Positions 28,874 through 39,354 of a stretch of DNA of 64,000 bases are shown in pieces. The notes beneath the pieces were generated by a model. The model saw only the letters and a list, made by a program, of their open reading frames with translations. It made no database searches and had not been told where the DNA came from. The DNA is from Methylophilaceae bacterium (GTDB lineage: Bacteria; Pseudomonadota; Gammaproteobacteria; Burkholderiales; Methylophilaceae), in contig JAFMCM010000005.1 of NCBI GenBank assembly GCA_017857755.1, positions 1-64,000 of the forward strand. Reading direction: 5' to 3'. Positions within the stretch are counted from its first letter, which is position 1. Each line of letters begins with the position of its first letter. Made by a program: the position numbers and the translations under genes.

Positions 28874-29886
28874 GGTTTGCCCAGTTGATTGCTCGCTAAA
28901 GTAATAGCTAGATCGATGGCTGTTTGTATACTGCTAGAATGGATGCGACCAGTACCAGCTAAATCTAGCGCAGTACCATGATCAACGGATGTGCGAATAA
29001 TAGGTAAACCTAAGGTGATATTGACGCCTTTACCAAAGCTAGCATACTTGAGAACAGATAACCCTTGATCATGATACATGGCTAAAACCGCATCAGCATG
29101 AGCGAGATGATGTTGCGTGAATAAGGTGTCAGCAGGCAATGCCCCAATGAGTTGCATGCCCTCTGTACGTAGCTTTTCTAATACGGGGTTGATGACAGTG
29201 ATTTCTTCATCGCCTAAGTAACCACCTTCACCCGCATGCGGATTGAGTCCAGCCACTAGGATGCGTGGCTGATGGATGTTGAATTTGTTGACTAAATCTT
29301 CATATAAAATGCGAATAGTTGCTTCTAATGCAACTTTGTTAATTGCGGCTGGGACTTGAATAAGCGGTAAATGTGTTGTCGCCAGTGCAACGCGTAAACC
29401 ACCACCAACTAACAGCATAACCACTTGCTTGGTCTTTGTTTGTTCTGCTAAAAATTCTGTGTGGCCGCTAAAGTTGATGCCTGCTTCATTAATAATGCCT
29501 TTATGGACTGGCGCAGTCACTAATGCATCAAATAGATTGTTCTCACATCCTTTAATTGCTGTATGAAGCGTATCAAGCACATATGGGCTATTTTTTGCGT
29601 TTAAGATGCCAGCCTGCACGGCTTGTGCTGTTGGCCGATGTAAAACTGATAGCCTAGGTTTTTGCGGTGCCATTGCCGCAGTGGGAGCCTTGGATAAGGT
29701 CGCCTGAAAAGGCGCTAGCGTAACATCAATATTAAGATCGCGAGCTCTGGCTGCGAGCATATCGATATCTCCGATAATCGTGATCTCCGCAGCAAATGAT
29801 TGTTGTGCGAGCATTAAGCACAAATCAGGTCCAATGCCAGCAGGCTCGCCAGAGGTGATGGCAATACGAGGAAGGTTGGCTTTCAA
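28870..29886 (-). CDS. pdxA: 4-hydroxythreonine-4-phosphate dehydrogenase
   Basis: NAD-dependent enzyme of the long pyridoxal 5'-phosphate pathway. The 338-residue product shows ITSGEPAGIGPDL, VTAPVHKGIIN, the metal-binding SGHTEFLA, GLNPHAGEGGYLGDEE and MYHDQGLSVLKY. TTG 29886 is the only usable start between an in-frame stop upstream and the conserved N-terminus. It lies 34 bases after surA and overlaps rsmA. Confidence 0.96.
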   Translation of the reverse strand: MKANLPRIAITSGEPAGIGPDLCLMLAQQSFAAEITIIGDIDMLAARARDLNIDVTLAPFQATLSKAPTAAMAPQKPRLSVLHRPTAQAVQAGILNAKNSPYVLDTLHTAIKGCENNLFDALVTAPVHKGIINEAGINFSGHTEFLAEQTKTKQVVMLLVGGGLRVALATTHLPLIQVPAAINKVALEATIRILYEDLVNKFNIHQPRILVAGLNPHAGEGGYLGDEEITVINPVLEKLRTEGMQLIGALPADTLFTQHHLAHADAVLAMYHDQGLSVLKYASFGKGVNITLGLPIIRTSVDHGTALDLAGTGRIHSSSIQTAIDLAITLASNQLGKP

Positions 29887-29920
29887 GGCGGGCTTAACTC
29901 AACTTATTTAAGATAAATGA

Positions 29921-31252
29921 CTAAAAAGTGTCTTCTAGTCTAAGCTCTACAAACGCACGGTCACGTAGCTCGTGTAACCAATCTTGATAGGCTTCTTCTG
30001 ATTTTCGTGTAAAAATTTCTTTACGCGCCTGAAAACGTGCCGCTTGGTCAGTCATGTCTTGCTTTCGGCGTTCCAGTACTTGAATAATATGCCAGCCGAA
30101 TGGTGTTCGGATTGGTGAGCTAACTTCTTCTTCTGCTAGACCATTCATTTCTTTTTCAAACTCAGGCAGGGTATCACCCGGATTCACCCAGCCTAAATCT
30201 CCACCTTTACTGGCTGAACCATCTTCAGAGTATTGACGAGCGAGTTCTGCAAAGTCTGCACCATTATCTAAACGTTCTTTAAGGGTAAGCATTTTTTGCT
30301 TGGCCTCTTGTTCTGAAACCACTTCATTTAGCTTGATTAAGATGTGACGCACATGCGTTTGCTCCACAATTAAAGTCGAGTCAGCGCTACGTTTTTCATT
30401 GATTTTAATAATATGGAAACCGTTAGGGCTGCGGATAGGTTTTGATACTTCGCCAACGGTTAGGTTTTTTAGAAATTCTAAAAATGCAGGTGGAATTTGA
30501 TTGCTACTTCGCCAACCCATATTCCCACCTTCAAGTGCATTTGGCGCATCTGAGAAGGTTGCGGAGACTTGTTCAAAGTTTTCACCTTTACTTAATTCAG
30601 ATAATGCTTGTTCGACTTTAACTCGTGCTTTTTCTAAATCTTTAGGCGAACTCTCTTCAGGAGTTCGAATTAAAATGTGCGAAAGATTAAACTCTTCTTG
30701 TGAGCCATCCTTGCTATTTTCTTGTGTGGTGAGATAGTTGTCTACTTCACCATCACTAACGTTAACGCGACTACTGATTTCCATCTCTTTCAATCTAGCT
30801 ATCGTAATTTCATCGCGCATATCTTCACGGAAAGCACTATAAGAAATGCCATCATTGGATAAAGCAGCACTAAACTCTTGAACACTCATTTGATTTTGTT
30901 CTGCGATTCGTTCTATGGTTTTATCAAGCTGCATTTCATTGACTTTGATGCCTCTTTGCTCAGCCATTTGTAGTTGTATGCTGTCGATAATGAGTCGCTC
31001 TAAAATTTGTTTTCTGAGCACGCGCGCATTTGGCAGTTGTTTGCCCTGCTTTTCCAACTGTTCTGATACAGTTCGTACTTTATTTTCGAGTTCTTGTTCA
31101 GTGATGGCGTTTTTGTCAACAATGGCCACAATCCGGTCAAGCTTGACAACGTCGTTCATTGCGTTGGTAGTTGGTGCCAAAAGGCTTGTTGCCACGTAGA
31201 TGCCGACGAGGGTCAGTTGTTTCAATTTGTATTTAAGGTTCAATAATTTCAT
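29921..31252 (-). CDS. surA: Periplasmic chaperone/peptidyl-prolyl isomerase SurA
   Basis: Chaperone that escorts outer-membrane proteins, including LptD, to the BAM complex. The 443-residue product has a signal peptide ending near TTNA, the N-terminal SurA domain (about 35-175: DRIVAIVDKNAITEQEL), and two parvulin-type PpiC domains (about 185-285 and 295-395), each with a GGDLGW- or GGNMGW-like motif and a GFHIIKI/GWHIIQV end. The ATG overlaps the lptD stop by four bases, so synthesis is coupled to one of its main clients. Confidence 0.97.
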   Translation of the reverse strand: MKLLNLKYKLKQLTLVGIYVATSLLAPTTNAMNDVVKLDRIVAIVDKNAITEQELENKVRTVSEQLEKQGKQLPNARVLRKQILERLIIDSIQLQMAEQRGIKVNEMQLDKTIERIAEQNQMSVQEFSAALSNDGISYSAFREDMRDEITIARLKEMEISSRVNVSDGEVDNYLTTQENSKDGSQEEFNLSHILIRTPEESSPKDLEKARVKVEQALSELSKGENFEQVSATFSDAPNALEGGNMGWRSSNQIPPAFLEFLKNLTVGEVSKPIRSPNGFHIIKINEKRSADSTLIVEQTHVRHILIKLNEVVSEQEAKQKMLTLKERLDNGADFAELARQYSEDGSASKGGDLGWVNPGDTLPEFEKEMNGLAEEEVSSPIRTPFGWHIIQVLERRKQDMTDQAARFQARKEIFTRKSEEAYQDWLHELRDRAFVELRLEDTF

Positions 31253-33735
31253 CGCGTGTTTTGTTGCCTATAAAAATTGGGTAGCTCTCCAGAGCTCAAA
31301 TATCCAGGAATATCACGCCGTAACAAGTTTAATGGATTTGAGCCGATTGAGCTGAGTCCGCCCAGTTCAAGCTGAATGAAGAATCCGTAGTTGGCATTGG
31401 CAGTTGCTGTTTCAACGCGCTGCACAACAGCTCTAGTTTGCCAGCAACCGGCATCATATTCTAGTCCCGCTAAGCTTTCAATGAGTGTTTTATCACGGAT
31501 TGAATAGTTAAAACGACCTACGCCATACCAGCCTTGCCCGATAGGCCATTGACCAGATAAATTAATTTGTTCTAAAAATTGCTGGGTATAGCGATAACCT
31601 GCATTAATCAGCTTCCCTGGTTCTGGATTGTATCGCGTATATAGATTTGTTCGAACCATGCCGCTTTCCTCTGTATTGTATTGCCAGAAGGCATTCAAAT
31701 CCCATTTATTATTGAGTCGGGCTGTCGTGACTGCAATAATGTCGGAAGAGTTGACTTTTGAAACAACAGACCCTGGCAAGGTCACTTCTTGGTCTGCAAA
31801 GTAGTAACGTTGCCCAACTGTTGCAACCAATCGTTCTGTTCCAGTGTTGCTGTCTATGATTCGCGAGGTCATTGCTAAGCTGACTTGGTTGGCATCGTTA
31901 ATTCTGTCATTGCCCGCAAACTGGTTCTCGCTAAAGAGCGTGGTCATGTTTAAGTTTGTGACAGCTGAATCAAAAACGGGTAGCAAATTCTGCTGTTTAT
32001 TCGGAATGTAAACATAAAACAGTCTTGGTTCTATGGTTTGAATGTAGCTGTTTTCCTTAACATGGACATCCCGTTCAAAATATAGCCCGCTATCTAAACT
32101 AAAAATAGGTAGAGTACGCGTGGCTGAGTTGTTGGCAATATTGAGTCCGTTAAGCTGAATATTATTGTCTTTCAAATCGTAGTAAGTTGCATTAACCCCA
32201 AGCTTGGGCGTTATAAATCCATATGATGCAGTTAGCGGCAAGCTTATGCTGGGATAAACGACTAGGCGACTACCAGTTGCTGCAACTGGTGCGGAACCGT
32301 TTCGATCAAAAAAGGTGTATTGACTATACAAATCAGTCTGAATATTTTTCCAGTCTTTGTCTGCCGTCAGAGTAAGTTGCGGTAAACGTTCATACGGAAA
32401 GCTGATTTTATCTAAAGTTTGGTATTTTTGTACTAAACCATTAAAGCGCCAAATGTCACCAACATAATCGACACGACCAGCTTGGGGTAAGTTAACTTGA
32501 CTGGTGCTAATAATACGGGTCGACATGTCGGAAAAATATTCATTATCAGATACTTTTTCTATGTTATAGCCTGCAGACCAGCCATTACCAAATAGATGGG
32601 TATGGTTAAAGTTAGCAAAATATCGTTGTTGACCAGTAATGCCATCGTTGTTTAAATATTCGATGTTGTCGGTGCCAGAATAAGCTTCATCCAAGTATCT
32701 AAAGGTGCCTTGTAGCTGGGTGCCGCGGCGACTCAAATAGCGTAAGCCTAATGTGGCGTCTTTGTTAGGTGCGATATTTAAATAGTAAGGTACCGATGTT
32801 TCAAAACCACTACGGCTTGTTGAACCGACTGTTGGAGCAAGAAAACCTGACTTTCGCTCTTCATTAAAAGAGAAATTCATGTATGGCGTATACAAAAGTG
32901 GTATCCCTTTAAACTCTACATACGCATTTTTAGCAGATCCAGATTCAGTCAGTTTGTCTAATTCAATCTCATTAGCTTTGATGTACCAATCGTCAACCCC
33001 AGCCGCACAGGTAGTGTAACGTGCGTTTTTTAATCTTGTTTTTGATTGACCTTCAAAAAAAACAGCTTTTGCATCACCTCTTGATGCGCTGAGCCTTGGG
33101 TCAATTACTGGTTGCTCTGGGAGTGGTGTATTTCGATAATTGTCCTGATAAAGTTTTGGATCGTCGGTAATAGTTGTTTGCGTGTTGAGCAATTTTGATT
33201 GTGCATAAACGCTTGGGTCGTTGTATGGCTTGAGTTGTTTGCTTGTATTGCTCAGAATCTGTTTTTCTAGGACGACGCTCGCATCTTTCATCTCGCCGAT
33301 CGTATCGGTTAAGCGCATTTTTAGTGCTGGCCCAGTAATGACGGTGTCACCAAAATCAATTTTTACGTTGCCTTCTGCACGCAACTCATCATTGAGCAGA
33401 TTGTAGGTGAGTGTATCGCCATATATTTTCTGATTATTCCGAGTCATGACTGCATTGCCGACCGCATGCATTTTTCTATCGAGATATAAATCAAGACTAT
33501 CCCCTTCAATTTCAACTGCGCCAGGTAATGCTACTGGCTGAATAGTTTCTGGGATTTTAAATAAAAATCGGGTCAAAGTTTCAGCCATTGAAGAAGCGCT
33601 AAAGCTTAATAAATACAGCGCAATTGCTTTTGTAATTAATTGGTTAGAGCGCTTTTGATGTATACGGAGAAGTGTCAATGATATTTGAATGATAATTTTT
33701 AATAGAAATAGAGATGAATACAGTATTATCCTCAC
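31249..33735 (-). CDS. lptD: LPS-assembly protein LptD
   Basis: Outer-membrane beta-barrel that inserts lipopolysaccharide into the outer leaflet with LptE. The N-terminal OstA-like domain (DLYLDRKMHAVGNAVM, LRAEGNVKI) is followed by the LptD barrel (about 300 to the end). Only two cysteines are present, one in TTCAAG near the domain junction and one in AGCWQTR near the C-terminus, enough for a single interdomain disulfide where E. coli LptD has four cysteines. No ATG is available at the N-terminus: GTG 33735 is given, but TTG 33678 would yield the most typical signal peptide (MTLLRIHQKR up to SSMA) and TTG 33771 is also open. The start is therefore uncertain. Confidence 0.93.
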   Translation of the reverse strand: MRIILYSSLFLLKIIIQISLTLLRIHQKRSNQLITKAIALYLLSFSASSMAETLTRFLFKIPETIQPVALPGAVEIEGDSLDLYLDRKMHAVGNAVMTRNNQKIYGDTLTYNLLNDELRAEGNVKIDFGDTVITGPALKMRLTDTIGEMKDASVVLEKQILSNTSKQLKPYNDPSVYAQSKLLNTQTTITDDPKLYQDNYRNTPLPEQPVIDPRLSASRGDAKAVFFEGQSKTRLKNARYTTCAAGVDDWYIKANEIELDKLTESGSAKNAYVEFKGIPLLYTPYMNFSFNEERKSGFLAPTVGSTSRSGFETSVPYYLNIAPNKDATLGLRYLSRRGTQLQGTFRYLDEAYSGTDNIEYLNNDGITGQQRYFANFNHTHLFGNGWSAGYNIEKVSDNEYFSDMSTRIISTSQVNLPQAGRVDYVGDIWRFNGLVQKYQTLDKISFPYERLPQLTLTADKDWKNIQTDLYSQYTFFDRNGSAPVAATGSRLVVYPSISLPLTASYGFITPKLGVNATYYDLKDNNIQLNGLNIANNSATRTLPIFSLDSGLYFERDVHVKENSYIQTIEPRLFYVYIPNKQQNLLPVFDSAVTNLNMTTLFSENQFAGNDRINDANQVSLAMTSRIIDSNTGTERLVATVGQRYYFADQEVTLPGSVVSKVNSSDIIAVTTARLNNKWDLNAFWQYNTEESGMVRTNLYTRYNPEPGKLINAGYRYTQQFLEQINLSGQWPIGQGWYGVGRFNYSIRDKTLIESLAGLEYDAGCWQTRAVVQRVETATANANYGFFIQLELGGLSSIGSNPLNLLRRDIPGYLSSGELPNFYRQQNTR

Positions 33736-33776
33736 GATTGCTAAAGTTTCAGAAAATTGAGGCTTTAACAATAAAA

Positions 33777-33809
33777 AATGTAGCTTTTTAACAACATCTT
33801 AGCTACATT
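33777..33809. promoter_or_regulatory. Inverted repeat in the lptD/amgK divergent promoter region
   Basis: AATGTAGCT (33777-33785) and AGCTACATT (33801-33809) form perfect 9-base arms around a 15-base centre. The right arm overlaps a TATAAT hexamer read on the minus strand (33807-33812) that could be the -10 of lptD; its -35 is poor. The element could be an operator or an mRNA hairpin at the very start of the lptD transcript. No regulator is known for it. Confidence 0.4.
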
Positions 33810-33843
33810 ATAAAGGCTAATTTTACATTAAAGAAAGTTGTTT

Positions 33844-34836
33844 GTGGATAGAAATAAAGAATTAGAGCAATGGTTAGCTGGTGTGCTTGCTGGAGAGATG
33901 TTTTCCTTGACTACTGCCTCGGCTGATGCAAGTTTCCGTCGTTATTTTCGTGTACATTTAGATGACAGAACATTCATCGCGATGGATGCGCCGCCTCATC
34001 AAGAAAATTGTCAGACCTTTGTGGCTGTTGCGCAATTGTTTTTAGACTGTGGTTTAAATGTGCCTGAGGTGCTTGCGCAAGATTTGCAACAGGGTTTTTT
34101 ACTACTAAGTGATTTAGGTAATGACACTTATTTATCAAAATTGACTAAAGAGAGCGCCCCATTATTATATGGGGATGCGAGCAAGGCTTTAATCAAATTA
34201 CAAGTAGCTAGCTTGCCAGGTGTGCTGCCAGAGTATGATGCTGAGTTACTCATGCGCGAAATGCAGCTATTTCCAGATTGGTATATTAAACAGCACTTAG
34301 GGACTGAGTTGGATGAGGCGCAGCAGGCAGTCCTACATCAGACGTTCACGACCTTAGTTAATCATATTATGCGACAGGGGCAGGTTTATGTGCACCGCGA
34401 TTATCATTCGCGCAATCTAATGGTGTGCGCTAACAATCCTGGTATTTTGGATTTTCAAGATGCGGTTTATGGACCCATTACCTACGATTTAGTGTCTTTG
34501 CTAAAGGATGCTTATATCAGTTGGGAAGAGGCTGATATGATGGACTGGGTTGTGCGCTATTGGGATGCGGCCAGAAAAGCAAAGTTGCCAGTGCCTAGTG
34601 ATTTTAGTGAGTTTTATCGTGACTTTCAGTGGATGGGAGCACAGCGCCACATTAAAGTATTAGGAATATTTGCACGATTATCACATCGTGATGGAAAAGA
34701 TGGTTATTTGAAAGATATGCCTTTGGTCATGGACTATTTGCGTCGGGTATGCGGGCGGTATTTAGAGTTGCGTCCTATGCTAAAACTGCTTAATACGCTC
34801 GAAGGCTATCAAGAAAAAGCAGGTTACACTTTCTAA
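33844..34836 (+). CDS. amgK: N-acetylmuramate/N-acetylglucosamine 1-kinase AmgK
   Basis: Aminoglycoside-phosphotransferase-like kinase that phosphorylates the anomeric position of MurNAc (and GlcNAc) in the cell-wall recycling route that bypasses MurA. The 330-residue product has ASFRRYFRV near the start, the catalytic HRDYHSRNLM and the metal-binding LDFQDAVYGP. No ATG is available upstream; GTG 33844 has GAAAG six bases before it, and TTG 33838 is the alternative. It is divergent from lptD and 46 bases before murU; the lptD-amgK-murU arrangement is known from pseudomonads. Confidence 0.93.
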   Translation: MDRNKELEQWLAGVLAGEMFSLTTASADASFRRYFRVHLDDRTFIAMDAPPHQENCQTFVAVAQLFLDCGLNVPEVLAQDLQQGFLLLSDLGNDTYLSKLTKESAPLLYGDASKALIKLQVASLPGVLPEYDAELLMREMQLFPDWYIKQHLGTELDEAQQAVLHQTFTTLVNHIMRQGQVYVHRDYHSRNLMVCANNPGILDFQDAVYGPITYDLVSLLKDAYISWEEADMMDWVVRYWDAARKAKLPVPSDFSEFYRDFQWMGAQRHIKVLGIFARLSHRDGKDGYLKDMPLVMDYLRRVCGRYLELRPMLKLLNTLEGYQEKAGYTF

Positions 34837-34867
34837 GAGGCTTGATTTAACTAATGTGTCTGATTAA

Positions 34868-35560
<693 letters not shown>

Positions 35561-35669
35561 AAAGGCCAAGCAAACTATTTGAACCTAATGCACAAGCAGC
35601 GACCAAATAGGCTAGAATGTGTTTGTCGGTTGCGTGCGCAAGCAGGGATATAAAATTAAGGGGTTTTAG

Positions 35670-36983
35670 TTGAGTTTTTCAATACATGAGTTCACTACCA
35701 GGCGTGAAAAATTATTGGCTAGCATGGGCGAGGGGATTGCGATTGTGCCCACCGCTGCAGAGGCGTTGAGAAACCGAGATAGTCATTACCCTTATCGATT
35801 TGATAGTTATTTCTATTACCTCACTGGGTTTAAAGAACCAGAAGCGCTGGTGGTATTAATCGCTGGAAGCGCGCCAAAATGTATTCTTTTCTGCCGTGAG
35901 AAAGACATGGAACGTGAGATTTGGGATGGCTTTCGTTATGGGCCTGCAGCGGCGCAAGAAATATTTGGATTTGATGAAGCCTATCCGTTTAGCCAACTAG
36001 ACCAAATGATGCCGCAATTGATCTCAAATAAAGCGCAGTTATTCCACAGCTTGGGTGCGAATGCGCATTGGGATATTAAAGTAACACATTGGTTGAATCA
36101 GGTGAAGGATTTAGCTCGCACAGGCATTTCAGCGCCTGAAGTGATTAGAGATGTTCGCCAATTGGTCGATAAGCAACGCTTGCTAAAAACACCTTTTGAA
36201 ATAGATTTGATGCGCTGTTCTGCCAATATTGCTGCCCACGCGCATAATCGTGCAATGCAAAAAACCAAAGTCGGTAAAAGTGAAAATGAAATAGAAGCGG
36301 AATTTTTACACGAGTTCTACCGCAAAGGCGCTCAAGCACCCGCTTATACCAGTATTGTGGCTGGCGGCTCAAACGCCTGTACTTTACATTACAATGCGAA
36401 TAATGCTTTGTTGAATGCTGGGGATTTGTTATTAATTGATGCTGGTTGTGAGTTAGATGGCTATGCATCAGATATTACGCGTACCTTTCCTGTGAATGGT
36501 AAATTTAGTGCGGTGCAAAAAGATTTATATGAGCTGGTCTTAGCCGCACAACTAGCCGCAATTGACGTGGCAAAACCGCAGCAGCATTGGAATAAAGCGC
36601 ATGAAGCCGCTTTGGAGATATTAGCGCAAGGCTTTATTGACTTTGGTTTGTGTCAAGGTAGCAGAGATGAAGTTTTAGAGAGCGGAAGTTACCGCCAGTT
36701 TTATATGCATCGTACTGGGCATTGGTTAGGTTTGGATGTGCATGATGTTGGTGACTACAAAGACCCGCAAGGGAGTTGGACGATATTAGAGGCGGGGCAT
36801 GTGCTGACAGTAGAGCCTGGCTGTTACGTGCGCCCAGCGGAAAATGTCCCCGAACATTTTTGGCATATCGGTATTCGAATAGAAGATGATGTGCTGATTA
36901 CATCCAGTGGCAATGAAGTGTTAAGCCATGAGGCAATTAAGACTGTTGCTGATATTGAGGCACAGATGGCGAGTGGCAAATAA
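35670..36983 (+). CDS. pepP: Xaa-Pro aminopeptidase
   Basis: Mn-dependent M24B peptidase that removes an N-terminal residue before proline. The 437-residue product has an N-terminal AMP_N domain (FTTRREKLLASMG, YPYRFDSYFYYLTGF) and a pita-bread catalytic domain with metal ligands in LIDAGCELDGYASDITRTF, HRTGHWLGLDVHD, EPGCYV and IRIEDDVLI. TTG 35670 is the start, with AAGGGG six bases upstream. Its stop is directly followed by the next start, so it forms an operon with the two ubiquinone hydroxylase genes, as in many proteobacteria (pepP-ubiH-ubiI). Confidence 0.96.
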   Translation: MSFSIHEFTTRREKLLASMGEGIAIVPTAAEALRNRDSHYPYRFDSYFYYLTGFKEPEALVVLIAGSAPKCILFCREKDMEREIWDGFRYGPAAAQEIFGFDEAYPFSQLDQMMPQLISNKAQLFHSLGANAHWDIKVTHWLNQVKDLARTGISAPEVIRDVRQLVDKQRLLKTPFEIDLMRCSANIAAHAHNRAMQKTKVGKSENEIEAEFLHEFYRKGAQAPAYTSIVAGGSNACTLHYNANNALLNAGDLLLIDAGCELDGYASDITRTFPVNGKFSAVQKDLYELVLAAQLAAIDVAKPQQHWNKAHEAALEILAQGFIDFGLCQGSRDEVLESGSYRQFYMHRTGHWLGLDVHDVGDYKDPQGSWTILEAGHVLTVEPGCYVRPAENVPEHFWHIGIRIEDDVLITSSGNEVLSHEAIKTVADIEAQMASGK

Positions 36984-38150
36984 ATGGCAATAGTTGAGAA
37001 TAAACAAGCGGTAGTGATTGTCGGTGGCGGTCCAGTGGGCTTGGTTTTGGCCTTGTCTATGCAACAACAAGGCTTGCCATTTAAAGTGCTAGAGGCGCAT
37101 AAGCAAGGCGCTAATTATCAAGATAAGCGCGCATTGGCGCTTTCTTATGGTTCCAAAATGATTTTGGAAAGTTTAGGTGTTTGGCAGCAGCTCGCGCCGC
37201 AGGTGACCATGATTAAAACGATTCATGTTTCACAAAGAGGTAGCTTGGGTCGGACGAAGTTGCAGGCCGCAGAATATGATTTACCTGCATTGGGTTACGT
37301 CGTTTCTTACGGGGCAATGATACAAGCTTTGGATAGCGCATTTGATGCGGACCATATTTTGTACGAAGCTAGCGCCACTGCGATTTATCAAGACAATCAA
37401 GTGGCAAGGGTTGATTACTGCATTGCTGGTAAGGACGCTTTTTTTGAAACGCCACTATTAGTAATTGCTGAAGGTGGTCGTGGTCTGAATAATATGCCAA
37501 GTCTCAAGCGTGATATGAAAGCGTATGGACATGATGCGCTGGTGAGCAAGGTGCGTTGCGAGGCCTCTCATCATCATATTGCATATGAACGCTTTACTCC
37601 ATCAGGGCCAATGGCACTTTTGCCGAACGGCGAGCATGACTTTTCCTTGGTATGGACTGGCGAAAAAGCCCTGATTGACCGCTTATTAAGTTTAGATGAT
37701 GCAACATTTTTAGCTGAGTTACATGGGGCGTTTGGCAATCGGGTTGGTCGTTTTTTATCTGTCCAAAAACGCTTAAGCTTTCCACTGATTAAATCACAAT
37801 TATCGGATAACACAACACCACATATGGTCGTGATTGGTAATTCTGCACAAACAATGCACCCGGTTGCTGGCCAGGGTTTTAATGTTGGATTGCGGGATGC
37901 TACGACGCTGATGAGACAGCTGTCAGTCTCACCCCAAGTCGATTGGGGAAGTCCAGCCATGCTAGAAATTTATGCGAAAATGAGAGCTCGTGACACCAAA
38001 GGTGGGCTATTATTTACGGATTTTTTAGTCAGCACTTTTAATAACGATTTGATAGGCATCTCTGGACTACGTAGTTTTGGATTAGGGCTATTAGATGTAT
38101 TACCATCAGCAAAGCAGTGGCTAGTGAGTAAAATGAGTTATGGTAAATAA
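36984..38150 (+). CDS. ubiH: UbiH-family FAD monooxygenase (ubiquinone biosynthesis)
   Basis: A 388-residue flavoprotein hydroxylase expected to hydroxylate a ring position of a ubiquinone precursor. The N-terminal FAD fold has VVIVGGGPVGL, and the second FAD motif reads VIGNSAQTMHPVAGQGFNVGLRD, characteristic of the UbiH/UbiF family. The ubiH name rests on position between pepP and a second family member and is less certain than the family. ATG 36984 follows the pepP TAA with no gap, and its end overlaps the next gene by 11 bases. Confidence 0.85.
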   Translation: MAIVENKQAVVIVGGGPVGLVLALSMQQQGLPFKVLEAHKQGANYQDKRALALSYGSKMILESLGVWQQLAPQVTMIKTIHVSQRGSLGRTKLQAAEYDLPALGYVVSYGAMIQALDSAFDADHILYEASATAIYQDNQVARVDYCIAGKDAFFETPLLVIAEGGRGLNNMPSLKRDMKAYGHDALVSKVRCEASHHHIAYERFTPSGPMALLPNGEHDFSLVWTGEKALIDRLLSLDDATFLAELHGAFGNRVGRFLSVQKRLSFPLIKSQLSDNTTPHMVVIGNSAQTMHPVAGQGFNVGLRDATTLMRQLSVSPQVDWGSPAMLEIYAKMRARDTKGGLLFTDFLVSTFNNDLIGISGLRSFGLGLLDVLPSAKQWLVSKMSYGK

Positions 38151-39330
38151 AACAGCAATAGACTGTGACGTGGTTGTGGTTGGCGCTGGTTTGGTTGGCC
38201 TCACAGCTGTTGTCGCGTTGGCCCAACAAGGGAGGCGGGTGGTGTTGGTTGATGCGAAGCCTAAGCCAGTCTATCAAATGCAAGATTGGGATGCTCGTAT
38301 TTATGCACTGACCCCAGCAACAGAATCTTTTTTAAAAACAATCGGTGTTTGGGATGCTGTTGATTTATCACGAATCAATCCAGTTCATGCAATGACGCTT
38401 TGGCATGTTGACGGCGACAGTTCACAGCAAAACCCACTTAATCTGTTAGCTGAAGATGCCAATATTACTCAACTGGCTTGTATTGCAGAAAGTAGTAATT
38501 TGTTACAGGCTTTATGGCAACAAATAGACGCTTTAGCCGTTCCCGTAGTCATGGGTGTTCCCAGTCATGATCTGCAATATACTGATGATAAGATCGTTTT
38601 AGTTTTGGATAATCATGCGTCAATTGCTGCTCGTTTATTAGTCGCCGCAGATAGCGCACATTCTTTTGTAAGGCAACACCTTGCAATATCGACCAAAGTG
38701 AAGGATTTTAATCAATTAGCCTTGGTAGCCAATTATCAAATTGAAAAACCACACGGTAATATTGCTTATCAATGGTTTTCATCACATGAAACTTTGGCTT
38801 TATTGCCATTGCCAAACCAACACGTATCAATGGTTTGGGCGTTAGCTAGAGCAGATGCAGAGCGTTTGTTGATGCTTAAGGGTGCTGAATTAGCACTAAC
38901 ACTGGAAAAACAGATAGACTACTTATTGGGTAGCTTAAAGCCAGTTAGTCAAACTTTTTCTTTCGAGTTGCGTCAAGTCACTGCACGTGCGTTAATCGCT
39001 AATCGTGTTGTTTTGATTGGTGATGCTGCGCATCAAGTCCATCCAATGGCTGGCCAAGGTGCTAATTTGGGTTTCAGAGATGTGATTGGCTTGGTGGATT
39101 TAATCGCGCATACTCATGCACTTCAAGATATTGGTGATCAGGCTTTTTTAAGAGGATACGAGCGTGCTAGAAAAACAGACATTGCGGGTATGAATGTATT
39201 AACCTCTGGTTTAGACTCTTTGTTTGCTACTGATTCACCATTACTCAAGCGAATGACAGCTGTTGGTATGCGACAGTTGTCTAACCTTCCTCGCTTGAAA
39301 GCATTTTTAATTAAACAAGCGACTGCATAG
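38140..39330 (+). CDS. Second UbiH/UbiI-family FAD monooxygenase
   Basis: A 396-residue flavoprotein of the same family as its upstream neighbour, with VVVVGAGLVGL at the start and LIGDAAHQVHPMAGQGANLGFRD as the second FAD motif. It is probably the C5 hydroxylase (UbiI-like) or a broader UbiM/UbiL-type enzyme of ubiquinone synthesis; sequence alone does not decide which position it attacks. It overlaps the preceding gene by 11 bases and lies 24 bases before dsbC, as part of pepP-ubi-ubi-dsbC. Confidence 0.85.
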   Translation: MVNKTAIDCDVVVVGAGLVGLTAVVALAQQGRRVVLVDAKPKPVYQMQDWDARIYALTPATESFLKTIGVWDAVDLSRINPVHAMTLWHVDGDSSQQNPLNLLAEDANITQLACIAESSNLLQALWQQIDALAVPVVMGVPSHDLQYTDDKIVLVLDNHASIAARLLVAADSAHSFVRQHLAISTKVKDFNQLALVANYQIEKPHGNIAYQWFSSHETLALLPLPNQHVSMVWALARADAERLLMLKGAELALTLEKQIDYLLGSLKPVSQTFSFELRQVTARALIANRVVLIGDAAHQVHPMAGQGANLGFRDVIGLVDLIAHTHALQDIGDQAFLRGYERARKTDIAGMNVLTSGLDSLFATDSPLLKRMTAVGMRQLSNLPRLKAFLIKQATA

Positions 39331-39354
39331 CACCGCGTGACAGAAAGAGATTAG

